Shown here one piece after another: positions 63,662 to 64,000 of a stretch of 64,000 nt of DNA (position 1 is the first letter of the stretch; each line of letters begins with the position of its first letter). Below the pieces are notes generated by a model. The model saw nothing but the letters and a program-made list of their open reading frames with translations, ran no database searches and had not been told where the DNA came from. The position numbers and the translations under genes were made by a program. The stretch spans positions 84,856-148,855 of the forward strand of contig NZ_QOIN01000055.1 in NCBI RefSeq assembly GCF_003323715.1, written 5' to 3'. The stretch is from Streptomyces diacarni (GTDB lineage Bacteria > Actinomycetota > Actinomycetes > Streptomycetales > Streptomycetaceae).

Positions 63662-64000
63662 TTGCCTCTCTTCATCGAGGGCCTGTACTGTCGTATGCCT
63701 GCCCGGCGCCGAGGCGAGGGCAGGACCCCAACCAGCCACTGATTCCGATCAGTTGCTCGTCCGCGCTCCGGCGCGGGACGGATTTCGGATCAGCGAAATC
63801 ACGGTGGTAGGCTTGGGAAACACCGAAAGGGCAAACGTCCGGAGAAACCGGTGCTGCATCGTCAGTGCCGATCAGTTTCGAAGGAAGCGTCCGTTCCTTG
63901 AGAACTCAACAGCGTGCCAAAAGTCAACGCCAGATATGTTGATACCCCGACCTGCCGGGTTGTTCCGGTGGGTTGAGGTTCCTTTGAATTACACAACAGC
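63662..64000 (+). promoter_or_regulatory. rrn operon promoter region and 16S rRNA leader
   Basis: TTGCCT at 63662-63667 and TACTGT at 63686-63691 (18-bp spacer) look like a vegetative promoter; TAGGCT at 63808-63813 may be a second -10. From about 63880 the sequence is the conserved Streptomyces rrn leader (GAAGGAAGCGTCCG, TTGAGAACTCAACAGCGTG, GCCAGATATGTTGATACC), which carries antitermination and RNase III processing signals. A 9-bp hairpin with a 6-nt loop is at 63950-63973. The 16S gene should begin beyond base 64000. Confidence 0.85.

Overview
The window reads as chromosomal DNA of a Streptomyces or a very close relative. The base composition is very GC-rich with strong third-position GC. 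It carries a complete conservon (nitrate-sensor-type kinase, roadblock, DUF742, small GTPase), a MocR/YczE pair, an NsdA-type regulator, and at the right edge the leader that precedes 16S rRNA in Streptomyces rrn operons. No insertion sequence, integrase, tRNA gene or CRISPR array was seen. Gene order at both ends (PTS genes and acetoacetyl-CoA synthetase near rrn; FtsK-like, MocR, YczE and GDPD genes at the left) agrees with my memory of Streptomyces core synteny, which I could not check.

Layout. 1-7.8 kb: a truncated MFS transporter, a glycerophosphodiester phosphodiesterase overlapping YczE, the divergent MocR regulator, a degenerate FtsK-like ATPase with a small membrane protein, and a DUF1275 protein. 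7.9-9.2 kb: an M20 amidohydrolase. 9.4-12.4 kb: a three-gene operon of unknown function in which the first two proteins share a short Gly-rich IG-x-M-x-GG motif.

12.7-28.1 kb: a lipid/steroid-type acyl-CoA catabolic region. It has an acyl-CoA dehydrogenase resembling mycobacterial FadE26, a nitronate-monooxygenase-like flavoprotein, two acyl-CoA ligases (one FadD19-like), an SDR, an EchA19-like crotonase, an OB-fold/zinc-ribbon protein and two thiolase-fold proteins without the nucleophilic Cys. Two promoters carry sites matching the KstR consensus TnnAACnnGTTnnA. A soluble Ser/Thr kinase with TPRs and an amino-acid permease are interspersed.

28.2-40.7 kb: regulators and housekeeping genes, namely a LAL-like ATPase without HTH, a conserved 165-aa protein, a secreted amidase, an APH-fold kinase, an NsdA-like regulator, a PAS-PP2C phosphatase, a HEAT-like protein and a GntR/FCD regulator.

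40.8-48.4 kb: a three-gene SMC/kleisin/winged-helix operon resembling MukBEF/MksBEF/JetABC complexes, without a recognisable JetD nuclease and with Asn in place of the Walker B glutamate. 48.3-53.5 kb: a small membrane protein gene overlapping the SMC 3' end in antisense, then the cvnABCD conservon. 53.6-64 kb: glpK, a secreted VanX-like peptidase, a frameshifted GH31 gene lacking both catalytic Asp residues, aacS, a 29-bp perfect hairpin terminator, the crr-ptsI operon, and the rrn promoter/leader region.
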